Positions 14,820-22,807 of a DNA stretch of 35,454 bases are shown piece by piece. Made by a program: the position numbers and the translations under genes. The stretch covers positions 1 to 35,454 of the forward strand of contig JAQWAL010000016.1 of NCBI GenBank assembly GCA_028707695.1. The letters run 5' to 3'. Each line of letters begins with the position of its first letter. The first letter of the stretch is position 1. Source of the stretch: Bacteroidales bacterium. GTDB lineage: Bacteria; Bacteroidota; Bacteroidia; Bacteroidales; UBA932. Under the pieces are notes generated by a model, which was given only the letters and a program-made list of their open reading frames with translations, did no database searches and was not told the DNA's origin.

Positions 14820-15221
14820 ATGAATAAAATCAAATCCCTTGACGATTTGCGCAAGATGAAGCAAAGTCTGGAACACGGAATGAATATCCGTGAGAAAAGC
14901 AATTCGCCGGAGTCTCTTGTTCAGATTCGTGTCGCCATGGCAACATGCGGAATAGCTGCAGGTGCCAGGACGGTCATGAATACTCTCATTGAGAAGATAG
15001 AGAAGGAGAAGATACCTGCCGTTGTGACCCAGGGCGGGTGTATGGGTTATTGCTATGCAGAGCCTACCATAGAGGTAAAGGTACCCGGCAAAGATCCGGT
15101 TGTCTTTGGTAATGTGGACTCTAAAGTGGCAATTGAGATCGTAGACAAATACATTGTAAACGGAGAACTGATAGACGGTGTCATTCCAACGAACTATCAG
15201 ACAATTAATGAGCAAAAGTAG
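14820..15221 (+). CDS. hndB: HndB-like thioredoxin-fold [2Fe-2S] protein
   Basis: A 133-residue protein like subunit HndB of the NADP-reducing hydrogenase of Desulfovibrio. It has a thioredoxin-like [2Fe-2S] fold: Cys43 in MATCGIAAGAR, and Cys74 and Cys78 in QGGCMGYCYAEP. The position of the fourth cysteine is Ala, as I recall for HndB proteins in general, so whether a cluster is bound is unclear. The N-terminus is a charged helix (KSLDDLRKMKQSL). It is the first gene of the hydrogenase operon, five bases before hydB, and probably belongs to the soluble complex as a small accessory or electron-transfer subunit. Confidence 0.85.
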   Translation: MNKIKSLDDLRKMKQSLEHGMNIREKSNSPESLVQIRVAMATCGIAAGARTVMNTLIEKIEKEKIPAVVTQGGCMGYCYAEPTIEVKVPGKDPVVFGNVDSKVAIEIVDKYIVNGELIDGVIPTNYQTINEQK

Positions 15222-15226
15222 AATTT

Positions 15227-17020
15227 ATGGCACAGTACAAAATGCATTTGCTGGTTTGTGGTGGCACCGGATGCCGGGCCTCACAAAGTGAAGAGATCAT
15301 AAAGAATCTCAACACAGAAATTAAGAACCTGGGCCTCGAAAATGATGCACAGGTTGTGACAACAGGATGTTTCGGATTTTGCGAAAAGGGTCCCATTGTA
15401 AAGATTGTTCCGGACAACACTTTCTATACTCAGGTAAAACCGGAGGATTGTGAAGAGATTGTCAGGGAACACATCCTCAAAGGAAGGAAGGTAACCAGAC
15501 TTCTTTACGAAGACCCCGAGACACACAAGCATGTAGAGGACTCCAAGCATATGGGTTTCTACCAGAAACAACTCAGGATTGCCCTAAGGAACTGTGGATT
15601 CATAGATCCGGAAAACATTGACGAATATATTGCCCGTGACGGATATGCTGCCATAGCAAAGATCTTTGAAAGCATGACACCACAACAGGCAATAGACGAG
15701 ATCAAGAAGTCCGGACTAAGAGGACGTGGCGGCGGAGGTTTCCCGACCGGACTCAAATGGGAGATAGCTTCAAAAAACAGTGCCGACCAAAAGTATGTGG
15801 TATGTAATGCAGATGAGGGAGACCCGGGTGCATTCATGGACCGCTCAATATTGGAGGGTGACCCCCATTCGGTTATTGAGGCAATGGCTATTTGCGGGTA
15901 CTGTATTGGTGCCACCAAAGGTCTTGTATATATCAGGGCAGAATATCCTTTGGCCATTAAACGTTTACAAACTGCAATCAAGCAAGCCAGGGAGTATGGC
16001 CTTTTAGGTAATGACATAATGGACTCTGGCTTTGACTTTGATATTGAATTGAAATATGGTGCAGGAGCATTTGTTTGCGGAGAGGAGACATCACTGATCC
16101 ACTCAATGGAGGGGCTCAGGGGAGAACCGACTGTAAAACCGCCATTCCCTGCAGAGAAAGGTTACAAAGGCAAGCCTACCAATGTGAACAACGTAGAGAC
16201 ATTTGCCAACGTTCCTGTGATTTATCTCAAAGGTGCAGATTGGTACAACAAGATTGGCACAGAGAAATCCAAAGGGACAAAAGTATTTGCCCTGGCAGGA
16301 AAAATCAACAATGTAGGCCTTATTGAAGTTCCTATGGGAATCACCTTGCGTGAAGTGATTTTTGAAATTGGCGGGGGTATCAAGAACGGTAAGAAATTCA
16401 AGGCTGTGCAGACAGGAGGACCTTCGGGAGGTTGCCTTACCGAAAAGCACCTGGACACACCAATAGATTTTGACAATCTGATAGCTTCCGGATCTATGAT
16501 GGGTTCCGGTGGAATGATTGTGATGGACGAGGATGACTGTATGGTTTCCATGGCAAAATTCTATCTGGAGTTTACAGTGGAGGAATCTTGTGGCAAATGT
16601 GCTCCGTGCCGTATAGGTAACAAAAGGCTACACGAGATTTTGGAGAAAATTTGTGCAGGAAAAGGAACTGAAGACGACCTGGAGTACCTCGAGAACCTGA
16701 GCAAGGTTATCAAGGATACCTCTCTTTGCGGTCTTGGACAAACTTCTCCAAATCCGGTACTCTCCACTCTGGAAAATTTCTACGATGAGTACCTTTCACA
16801 TGTGAAGGAGAGAAGATGTATTGCAGGAAGTTGTAAGGCCCTTAAACTTTATACAATCATTTCTGATAAATGTACCGGTTGTACAGCTTGTACCAGGGCT
16901 TGTCCTGTTGGTGCAATCACAGGGGAAAAACGTCAACCTCACGTGATAGATGCAGACAAATGTATCCGTTGTGGTGCATGTTACGACAAGTGTAAATTCA
17001 CAGCTATTCATGTTCAATAA
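15227..17020 (+). CDS. hydB: Electron-bifurcating [FeFe] hydrogenase subunit beta (HydB/HndC, NuoF-like flavoprotein)
   Basis: A 597-residue flavoprotein that, in the known HydABC complexes, binds FMN and NAD(H) and joins NADH and ferredoxin oxidation to H2 formation. In order, it shows a thioredoxin-like [2Fe-2S] domain with Cys11, 16, 48 and 52, the FMN loop RGRGGGGFPTGLKWE, the NAD-site strand with ADEGDPGAFMDR, GAGAFVCGEETSLIHSMEG, the NuoF [4Fe-4S] motif ESCGKCAPCRIG, and two C-terminal ferredoxin [4Fe-4S] motifs (CTGCTACTRACP, CIRCGACYDKC). This full layout is that of bifurcating enzymes and is longer than NuoF of complex I. It lies between the HndB-like gene and hydA with short gaps. 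Confidence 0.96.
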   Translation: MAQYKMHLLVCGGTGCRASQSEEIIKNLNTEIKNLGLENDAQVVTTGCFGFCEKGPIVKIVPDNTFYTQVKPEDCEEIVREHILKGRKVTRLLYEDPETHKHVEDSKHMGFYQKQLRIALRNCGFIDPENIDEYIARDGYAAIAKIFESMTPQQAIDEIKKSGLRGRGGGGFPTGLKWEIASKNSADQKYVVCNADEGDPGAFMDRSILEGDPHSVIEAMAICGYCIGATKGLVYIRAEYPLAIKRLQTAIKQAREYGLLGNDIMDSGFDFDIELKYGAGAFVCGEETSLIHSMEGLRGEPTVKPPFPAEKGYKGKPTNVNNVETFANVPVIYLKGADWYNKIGTEKSKGTKVFALAGKINNVGLIEVPMGITLREVIFEIGGGIKNGKKFKAVQTGGPSGGCLTEKHLDTPIDFDNLIASGSMMGSGGMIVMDEDDCMVSMAKFYLEFTVEESCGKCAPCRIGNKRLHEILEKICAGKGTEDDLEYLENLSKVIKDTSLCGLGQTSPNPVLSTLENFYDEYLSHVKERRCIAGSCKALKLYTIISDKCTGCTACTRACPVGAITGEKRQPHVIDADKCIRCGACYDKCKFTAIHVQ

Positions 17021-17029
17021 TCCACTTCT

Positions 17030-18793
17030 ATGGAAAAGATAAATTTAACTATAGACAATATAAATGTAGAAGTAGATAAAGGCACTACTATCTACAAGGC
17101 AGCCAAGAAAGCAGGGATTGACATCCCGGTGCTTTGCTACCTTAACCTGGAGCATCTAAATATTGAAAACCGTCCGGGAGGATGCCGTATATGCGTTGTG
17201 GAGGTTGAAGGCAGGAAAAACCTTGCTCCATCTTGCTCTACGGAGTGTACCCAAGGGATGGTTGTAAAAACACATACCCTAAGGGTGCTCAATGCCAGGA
17301 AAACCGTTTTGGAACTGATCCTCTCTGACCACCCTGCTGCATGTCTTACATGTTCCTCTTCGGGGCAATGCGATTTGCAGGACCTTTCACAAAAGATGGG
17401 AATAAGGGAGATACATGCAGTAGAAAATGCAAAGGTGTCCACTTACCGTAAGGATGCTTCTCCTGCCCTTAACAGGGACATGGACAAATGTATAATGTGC
17501 CGCCGTTGCGAGACTATTTGTAATGATGTACAGACAGTTGGCGCGTTAAGCGGAATCAACAGGGGATTCATGTCTGTTGTAGCTCCTGCTTTTGAGCAGG
17601 ACCTGGAGGACTCTCCTTGTACTTTCTGCGGTCAGTGTGTGGCTGTTTGTCCTACAGGTGCACTTACTCCTTTTGACGATACAAACAGGGTTATCCGGGC
17701 TTTGGCCGATCCTAAGAAAACGGTTATTGTACAGACTGCTCCTGCAGTAAGGGCTGCCCTTGGAGAGGAGTTTGGAATGGAGCCGGGTACTTTGGTCACA
17801 GGTAAAATGGTGGCTGCTTTGAGGACTTTGGGTTTTGACAAGGTTTTCGATACCGATTTTGCTGCAGACCTTACAATCATGGAAGAGGGAACCGAGTTGC
17901 TGGGCCGTCTTACAAAATTCCTGGCTGGTGACAAGGATGTGAAATTACCAATTCTTACATCGTGCTGTCCTGCGTGGGTCAATTTCTTTGAACACAACTA
18001 CACCGATATGCTGGATGTGCCATCTACGGCTCGTTCGCCACAGCAGATGTTCGGTGCCATTGCAAAGACCTACTTTGCCGACATGATGAAGGTGAAACGT
18101 GAAGATTTGGTTGTGGTGTCTGTGATGCCGTGCCTTGCCAAAAAGTATGAGTGTGAGCGTGACGAATTCAAGGTAGACGGGAATCCGGATGTGGATTACT
18201 CTATCTCTACGCGCGAACTGGCACGTCTTATAAAGGCAGCCAATATCAACTTCAAGGCTTTGCCAGACGAAGATTATGACAATCCTATGGGTGAATCTAC
18301 CGGAGCAGGTGTCATATTCGGTGTTACCGGTGGTGTTATTGAAGCTGCCGTTCGTACTGCATATGAGCTCCATACCGGCAAGAAATTGCAAAAAATTGAT
18401 TTTGAAGAACTGCGTGGTTTGGAGGGAATCCGTATGGCAACAATAGATTTTGACGGGATTCCTATCAACATAGGAATTGCCCATCAATTGGGGAATGCCC
18501 GCAAGTTGTTGGATGGAATACGTTCTGGCATGTACAATTTCCATGCAATCGAGATCATGGCATGTCCGGGAGGTTGTATTGGTGGAGCTGGCCAGCCGTT
18601 GCACCATGGTGACTCAAATATCATCCGTGCACGTTTTGATGCCATTTACCGTGAAGATGCAGGAAAACCAATCCGCAAGTCGCATGAAAACCCTTATATT
18701 GTCAAATTGTATGAAGAGTTCCTGGGTCATCCGATGAGTGAAAAGGCCCATCACCTGCTACATACACACTACTTCGAAAAACATAAAATCTAG
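17030..18793 (+). CDS. hydA: [FeFe] hydrogenase catalytic subunit alpha (HydA/HndD, group A3)
   Basis: A 587-residue catalytic subunit that makes or oxidises H2 in the cytosol. Domains in order: a [2Fe-2S] site (Cys36, 52, 55, 69), a His-Cys3 [4Fe-4S] site (His101, Cys105, 108, 114), two [4Fe-4S] sites (Cys154, 157, 160, 164 and Cys197, 200, 203, 207) and the H-cluster domain. There L1 is TSCCPAW with shuttle Cys312 and ligand Cys313, L2 is MPCLAKKYE (Cys368), and L3 is MACPGGCIGGAGQP (Cys512 and 516). The small-subunit domain at the C-terminus (about 530-575) is fused. All catalytic residues are intact, in contrast with the hydrogenase-like protein upstream. The maturases HydE, HydF and HydG are not in the window. 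Confidence 0.97.
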   Translation: MEKINLTIDNINVEVDKGTTIYKAAKKAGIDIPVLCYLNLEHLNIENRPGGCRICVVEVEGRKNLAPSCSTECTQGMVVKTHTLRVLNARKTVLELILSDHPAACLTCSSSGQCDLQDLSQKMGIREIHAVENAKVSTYRKDASPALNRDMDKCIMCRRCETICNDVQTVGALSGINRGFMSVVAPAFEQDLEDSPCTFCGQCVAVCPTGALTPFDDTNRVIRALADPKKTVIVQTAPAVRAALGEEFGMEPGTLVTGKMVAALRTLGFDKVFDTDFAADLTIMEEGTELLGRLTKFLAGDKDVKLPILTSCCPAWVNFFEHNYTDMLDVPSTARSPQQMFGAIAKTYFADMMKVKREDLVVVSVMPCLAKKYECERDEFKVDGNPDVDYSISTRELARLIKAANINFKALPDEDYDNPMGESTGAGVIFGVTGGVIEAAVRTAYELHTGKKLQKIDFEELRGLEGIRMATIDFDGIPINIGIAHQLGNARKLLDGIRSGMYNFHAIEIMACPGGCIGGAGQPLHHGDSNIIRARFDAIYREDAGKPIRKSHENPYIVKLYEEFLGHPMSEKAHHLLHTHYFEKHKI

Positions 18794-18798
18794 AGGTC

Positions 18799-19281
18799 AT
18801 GAGTACAACATTCAAAATACAAGAAAGCCACATCAAAACGATTCACGATATATGTGACTCTTTCAACAATGATCCGGGAGAACTGATTAATGTTTTGCAC
18901 AAATGTCAGGGTGAATTTGGATATTTGCCGGAAGATGTGCAACGTGAGATCGCAAGTAAGATGAAAATCTCTGTTGCCAAGGTTTATGGGGTAGTCTCTT
19001 TTTACTCCTTCTTTACAATGACTCCAAAAGGAAGGCATGCCATTTCCGTTTGTATGGGAACTGCATGCTATGTACGTGGTGCAGAGAAGGTTGTGGATGA
19101 GTTCAAAAGCCAGCTTTCCATCAAGGTGGGAGGAGTGACAGAAGACGGGAAATTTTCCCTTGATTGCCTGCGTTGCGTGGGAGCTTGCGGGCTTGCTCCG
19201 GTAGTGCTTATCGGGGAAAAAGTATACGGCCGTGTGGAACCTCACCAGGTAAAGGATATCCTGGCAGAATACAACGACTAG
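18799..19281 (+). CDS. hydC: Electron-bifurcating [FeFe] hydrogenase subunit gamma (HydC/HndA, NuoE-like)
   Basis: A 160-residue NuoE-like subunit. The [2Fe-2S] ligands are Cys85 and Cys90 in SVCMGTACYVRG, and Cys126 and Cys130 in CLRCVGACGLAP. The N-terminal helical part with YGVVSFYSFF is also typical. In the complex it passes electrons to HydB. It starts five bases after the hydA stop and ends the operon before a strong terminator. In the clusters I know best this subunit comes first; here it is last, behind hydA. That is a rearranged order rather than a defect. Confidence 0.95.
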   Translation: MSTTFKIQESHIKTIHDICDSFNNDPGELINVLHKCQGEFGYLPEDVQREIASKMKISVAKVYGVVSFYSFFTMTPKGRHAISVCMGTACYVRGAEKVVDEFKSQLSIKVGGVTEDGKFSLDCLRCVGACGLAPVVLIGEKVYGRVEPHQVKDILAEYND

Positions 19282-19302
19282 TATTTTCTTACCGATATAA
19301 AT

Positions 19303-19338
19303 AAAAAAGAGGTTGTCCATATGAACAGCCTCTTTTTT
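19303..19338. terminator. Bidirectional terminator between hydC and the peroxiredoxin gene
   Basis: AAAAAAGAGGTTGT (19303-19316) pairs with ACAGCCTCTTTTTT (19325-19338) with one G-U pair and an eight-base loop. Because the stem has A-runs and T-runs on both flanks, it can end transcription from either side. It lies 21 bases after the hydC stop and 36 bases after the convergent peroxiredoxin stop. Confidence 0.9.
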
Positions 19339-19374
19339 ATTCTTATCACTCGTTCAAGATGGTAGTGTTATGGG

Positions 19375-20079
19375 TTATTTGCCTAATTTGCCCTCTACCT
19401 CTTCTTTGGATAATTTTTTTGTGCAGAAGAACCAGTCGTGGCATGTTACCCCCTCTTCTTGCCCGCTCATCCTGCTTTGTGCAACGCCACATGAACCTGC
19501 TGTAGGTACTATGACATCGTCTCCGGGACGCCAGTCTGCCGGAAGTGCAACTTTGAAGTTGTCTGCAGTCTGGAGGGCTATCAAAGTCCTTTTGAGTTCG
19601 TCAAAGTTGCGGCCAATTTCCAATGGGTAATAGATTATTGCCCTTACAATTCCTTTGGGGTCAATGAAAAAAACTGCCCTGACAGCTTTTGTGTTGCTTT
19701 GTCCTGGTTGGATCATGCCGTATTTGTTTGCAACTTCCATAGTGATGTCCTCTATCAAAGGGAATTTTACCTCGATATCTTTCATCCCTTTGTATTGTAT
19801 CTTCTCCTTTATGGTACGTAGCCAGGCAATGTGGCTGTAGAGGCCGTCTACAGAGAGACCTACCAGTTGGCAGTTGAGTTTTTCAAAATCATCTGCCATG
19901 CTGGCAAATGTCATGAACTCCGATGTGCAAACCGGAGTGAAGTCTGCCGGGTGGCTGAAAAGTATTGCCCATTTGCCTTTGTAGTCAGATGGGAAATTGA
20001 TGTCGCCCTGGGTTGTTACCGCTTTGAATTCAGGAGCAGGATCGCCAATTTTTGGCATTGAATAAATTTTCTCTTCCAT
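19375..20079 (-). CDS. Peroxiredoxin (Prx6 / archaeal 1-Cys-like type)
   Basis: A 234-residue peroxiredoxin of the Prx6 / archaeal TPx class. The peroxidatic Cys51 is in PADFTPVCTSEF, and Pro and Thr of the P-x-x-x-T-x-x-C motif are present. Later residues include the Arg of KAVRAVFFID and the long C-terminal arm with Cys197, and Cys213 plus Cys219 in TCHDWFFC. The C-terminal cysteines resemble the resolving cysteines of the archaeal enzymes. It reduces H2O2 or alkyl peroxides with thiol electron donors, and would shield the oxygen-sensitive hydrogenase and Hcp of the flanking genes. It has a full promoter upstream and no partner gene. Confidence 0.93.
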   Translation of the reverse strand: MEEKIYSMPKIGDPAPEFKAVTTQGDINFPSDYKGKWAILFSHPADFTPVCTSEFMTFASMADDFEKLNCQLVGLSVDGLYSHIAWLRTIKEKIQYKGMKDIEVKFPLIEDITMEVANKYGMIQPGQSNTKAVRAVFFIDPKGIVRAIIYYPLEIGRNFDELKRTLIALQTADNFKVALPADWRPGDDVIVPTAGSCGVAQSRMSGQEEGVTCHDWFFCTKKLSKEEVEGKLGK

Positions 20080-20130
20080 GATTTTTCTTATTATTGATTA
20101 ACTTGATTATTGTCTGTTTTTAAATTCAAA

Positions 20131-20162
20131 CAAATTTAACAATGAATAAGGTATAAATCAAA
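20131..20162 (-). promoter_or_regulatory. Promoter of the peroxiredoxin gene
   Basis: On the minus strand TTTG (20159-20162) is followed after 20 bases by TAAATTTG (20131-20138), an exact TAnnTTTG box. The predicted leader is about 45 bases before ATG 20079. The 134-base gap 20080-20213 shows no other clear signal. Confidence 0.7.
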
Positions 20163-20213
20163 TAGATTAAAATAATGTAATAATAGATGTAGTCAATGAA
20201 AATTTTCTTATGG

Positions 20214-20921
20214 TTATGATAACATATTTTGTAACAGTGTTTTGTTTAAAACAGTTATTTTGTTCCTTTCTGCTTTGATTGCTCCCTCTTGTTGGATTTC
20301 GGCAAGTGTCCTGGCAAGTGCCGGTCTGGTTACACCAAAGGATTTTGCCAGCTCGGTCTGGTTTTTATCCATCAGGAATGTGTTGATTTTTGGGCTGAAG
20401 GAGTGGCATATGGAGAGTTGTTCCAGAATGTAGTGGGCTAGTTTGCCTTTTATGGTTTTTATTGTGAGCACTTGCAGTTTGTGGGACAGGAACTGGGTTT
20501 TGTTTGCATTGTAGGTGATGTACCTCTGCATGAATGCAGCATCTTTTTGGAACAGTTCAATAACTTGGTCTTTGGGTATCATAAGGACCAATGAGTCCTC
20601 CAGGGTAATTACATCTACGGGGAACCTGTTGTTCTCTGCAAAGAGGAATGCAGATGCCAATGGCCTTTGTGCTTTTATCACTTCAATTGTAAGCTGCCCC
20701 CCGGTTTCGGTTACCATTTCGGTTTTGACAGCTCCCTTGAGCAGTATGTACAGGTATTTGCATATATCTCCCTGTCGGGCAATGACATCACCTTTTTTAT
20801 AGTGTTTGGTTTTGTACATCATTCCACCAAAGAAAGCCTCCCGGTTTTCAGGTGAAATGGAGCTGCAGACAGGGCAGTCGGAAACATCTGGCCAATTGTG
20901 GGTTTCTGAAGTGGGAACCAT
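20214..20921 (-). CDS. Crp/Fnr family transcriptional regulator (HcpR-like)
   Basis: A 235-residue regulator. A cyclic-nucleotide-binding-like beta-roll covers about 30-150 (HYKKGDVIARQGD, GQLTIEVIKAQRP), and a winged helix-turn-helix follows at about 185-215 (TELAKSFGVTRPALARTLAEI). The N-terminus has Cys16 and Cys19 (DCPVC). It is divergent from hcp, so it is probably the local HcpR, a nitrosative-stress regulator of hcp in Bacteroidota and sulfate reducers. The start at ATG 20921 is chosen because the longer frame to 21095 would run over the hcp promoter and start and lacks any family feature. Ligand is not determined from sequence; heme is known for P. gingivalis HcpR. Confidence 0.85.
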   Translation of the reverse strand: MVPTSETHNWPDVSDCPVCSSISPENREAFFGGMMYKTKHYKKGDVIARQGDICKYLYILLKGAVKTEMVTETGGQLTIEVIKAQRPLASAFLFAENNRFPVDVITLEDSLVLMIPKDQVIELFQKDAAFMQRYITYNANKTQFLSHKLQVLTIKTIKGKLAHYILEQLSICHSFSPKINTFLMDKNQTELAKSFGVTRPALARTLAEIQQEGAIKAERNKITVLNKTLLQNMLS

Positions 20922-20953
20922 TTTTTTTACGAAAATATGAATTTTTATGCAAG

Positions 20954-20969
20954 TGTAACAACTATCACA
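20954..20969. promoter_or_regulatory. Crp/Fnr-type operator of hcp
   Basis: TGTAA (20954-20958), six bases, TCACA (20965-20969) matches the TGTGA-N6-TCACA palindrome of the Crp/HcpR family in nine of ten positions. It lies between the divergent regulator and hcp genes. Its centre (20961.5) is about 40 bases before the start inferred from the -7 box at 20991-20998, the place of a class II activator site. Confidence 0.7.
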
Positions 20970-20990
20970 CATTTTTGGTTCGTAAAGGGA

Positions 20991-20998
20991 TAGTTTTG
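20991..20998 (+). promoter_or_regulatory. -7 element of the hcp promoter
   Basis: TAGTTTTG is an exact TAnnTTTG box, 40 bases before ATG 21038. No TTG element is present 18-20 bases upstream; the Crp/Fnr-type palindrome occupies that area instead, which fits an activator-dependent promoter. Confidence 0.65.
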
Positions 20999-21037
20999 CA
21001 CTGTAAAATCGAATATTAACTGAAAAACAAATTATTG

Positions 21038-22693
21038 ATGAGTAACATGTTCTGTTATCAATGCCAAGAGGCTTCAAAAAATACCGGCTGTACAATCAGC
21101 GGTGTTTGTGGTAAAACACCGGATGTGGCAAACCTGCAAGACCTTCTTCTTTTCCTGTGCAAAGGGATTTCCCACTATTCTGTACGTCTGAGGAAGATGG
21201 GTGAGGAAAATGCAGAGGTCAACAAATTTGTCACAGATTCACTGTTCATGACAATAACCAATGCAAATTTTGACAGGGATCGTTTTATTACACGGATAAA
21301 TCAGGCTATTGACCTGAGGGATAGCTTAAGAGCTCTTTATTTATCCAAGGGTGGAAATGTGGATGATATCAAGTTCGAAGGTGCATTCTGGAGTTCAAGG
21401 GATGTTGCCGTGATGGAGAAGAAGGCTACCGAGGTGGGTGTTCTTGCTACCGAGAATGAAGATGTCCGTTCTTTGAGGGAGCTAACAGTGTACGGGTTGA
21501 AGGGTATGGCAGCTTATGCAGAGCACGCTTTTAACCTGGGTCACGAAGAGAACGATATATATGCTTTCATGCAGCAGGCTTTGGTAGATGTGACCAATGA
21601 TGACCTTTCTGCAGATGAATTGACTGCTTTGGTGCTTAAAACAGGGGAATATGGTGTCAAGGTGATGGCTTTGCTGGACAAGGCAAATACCTCTGCATAC
21701 GGAAATCCTGAGATAACCAAAGTGAATATTGGTGTGAGGAACAACCCGGCTATTTTGATATCGGGCCATGACCTCAAGGATATGGAGGAGTTGCTCAAGC
21801 AGACGGATGGTACCGGGGTCGATGTTTACACCCACTCCGAGATGTTGCCTGCAAATTACTATCCGGCATTCAAGAAATACAGCCACTTTGTTGGTAACTA
21901 TGGTAGTTCTTGGTGGAGGCAGACACAGGATTTTGAGTCTTTCAACGGACCTGTGTTGTTTACAACAAACTGTATAGTGCCCCCTAGGGCAAATGCTACT
22001 TACAAAGACCGTATTTACACTACCGGTTCTTCCGGGTTCCCCGGATTTATCCATATTGAAGAGAGGAAGGATGGGAAAGCAAAGGATTTTGGACCAATCA
22101 TAGAGCATGCAAAAAAATGTGCCTCTCCAACTGAGATAGAAACTGGTGAGATTGTTGGCGGATTTGCACATGCTCAGGTGTTTGCACTTGCAGACAAAGT
22201 TGTTGAGGCTGTCAAGAGTGGTGCTATCAAGAAGTTTTTTGTGATGGCTGGTTGCGACGGAAGGATGAAGGACAGGAACTACTATACCGAGTTTGCAGAG
22301 GCTCTGCCTAAAGATACTGTTATATTGACTGCCGGTTGTGCGAAATACCGTTACAACAAGCTTCCGTTGGGAGATATAGGTGGTATTCCAAGGGTATTGG
22401 ACGCAGGACAATGTAACGACTCGTACTCTTTGGCAGTTATTGCCCTTAAATTGAAAGAGGTGTTCAATGCCAATGATATAAATGAACTTCCGATTGCTTA
22501 CAATATTGCATGGTATGAGCAAAAAGCCGTGATTGTATTGCTTGCTCTGCTTTCCTTGGGAGTCAAGAACATCCACCTGGGCCCGACATTGCCTGCCTTC
22601 TTGTCACCAAATGTGGCCAATGTATTGGTTTCCAATTTTGGAATTGCTGGAATCAAAAGTGTGGACGAAGATATGAAGTTGTTTCTGGGTTAA
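21038..22693 (+). CDS. hcp: Hybrid cluster protein (Hcp; hydroxylamine reductase / NO reductase)
   Basis: A 551-residue Hcp, starting at ATG 21038 (a TTG lies one codon before). It begins [18 protein letters not shown], with the N-terminal cluster cysteines C6, C9, C18 and C24 spaced C-x2-C-x8-C-x5-C. Downstream residues of the hybrid Fe-S-O cluster are in [20 protein letters not shown], and [34 protein letters not shown]. Hcp reduces NO (or hydroxylamine) and protects against nitrosative stress. The gene is divergent from the HcpR-like regulator, has an operator in front and a terminator after it, and is therefore single. No hcr reductase gene follows. Confidence 0.97.
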   Translation: MSNMFCYQCQEASKNTGCTISGVCGKTPDVANLQDLLLFLCKGISHYSVRLRKMGEENAEVNKFVTDSLFMTITNANFDRDRFITRINQAIDLRDSLRALYLSKGGNVDDIKFEGAFWSSRDVAVMEKKATEVGVLATENEDVRSLRELTVYGLKGMAAYAEHAFNLGHEENDIYAFMQQALVDVTNDDLSADELTALVLKTGEYGVKVMALLDKANTSAYGNPEITKVNIGVRNNPAILISGHDLKDMEELLKQTDGTGVDVYTHSEMLPANYYPAFKKYSHFVGNYGSSWWRQTQDFESFNGPVLFTTNCIVPPRANATYKDRIYTTGSSGFPGFIHIEERKDGKAKDFGPIIEHAKKCASPTEIETGEIVGGFAHAQVFALADKVVEAVKSGAIKKFFVMAGCDGRMKDRNYYTEFAEALPKDTVILTAGCAKYRYNKLPLGDIGGIPRVLDAGQCNDSYSLAVIALKLKEVFNANDINELPIAYNIAWYEQKAVIVLLALLSLGVKNIHLGPTLPAFLSPNVANVLVSNFGIAGIKSVDEDMKLFLG

Positions 22694-22726
22694 TATTTGA
22701 TTTGATGTGATTCAAAACAGCTTTGA

Positions 22727-22752
22727 AGGGCCCCCTTGAGGGGGCCTTTTTT
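22727..22752 (+). terminator. Rho-independent terminator after hcp
   Basis: GGCCCCC (22729-22735), the loop TTGA and GGGGGCC (22740-22746) form a G+C-rich stem followed by six T (22747-22752). It is 33 bases after the hcp stop. Confidence 0.92.
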
Positions 22753-22781
22753 GGTTATTTTAATTATTGATGCTTTTTAAC

Positions 22782-22789
22782 TACTTTTG
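22782..22789 (+). promoter_or_regulatory. -7 element before prfA
   Basis: TACTTTTG is an exact TAnnTTTG box, 18 bases before ATG 22808, just after the hcp terminator. No TTG element at the normal distance is seen, so the promoter is only half supported. Confidence 0.5.
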
Positions 22790-22807
22790 CAACCAATTTT
22801 AGTAAAT

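Noticed and set aside
17945-18607. 220-codon minus-strand open frame inside hydA
   Set aside because: The plus-strand frame holds every hydrogenase motif there; the antisense frame has no recognisable domain or upstream signal.
14820-19281. Reading the NuoE/NuoF-like genes as part of respiratory complex I
   Set aside because: There are no membrane nuo genes, HydB has the extra N- and C-terminal Fe-S domains, and hydA lies in the operon.
20922-21095. Upstream extension of the Crp/Fnr regulator to a start at 21095
   Set aside because: It would run over the hcp start, the -7 box and the palindrome, and the added 58 residues show no family motif. ATG 20921 fits the normal length.
21482-22576. 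Long open frame on the minus strand opposite hcp (364 codons)
   Set aside because: It lies fully inside a clearly coding hcp gene, has no start signal, motif or family likeness, and its Cys/His-rich make-up fits an antisense shadow.
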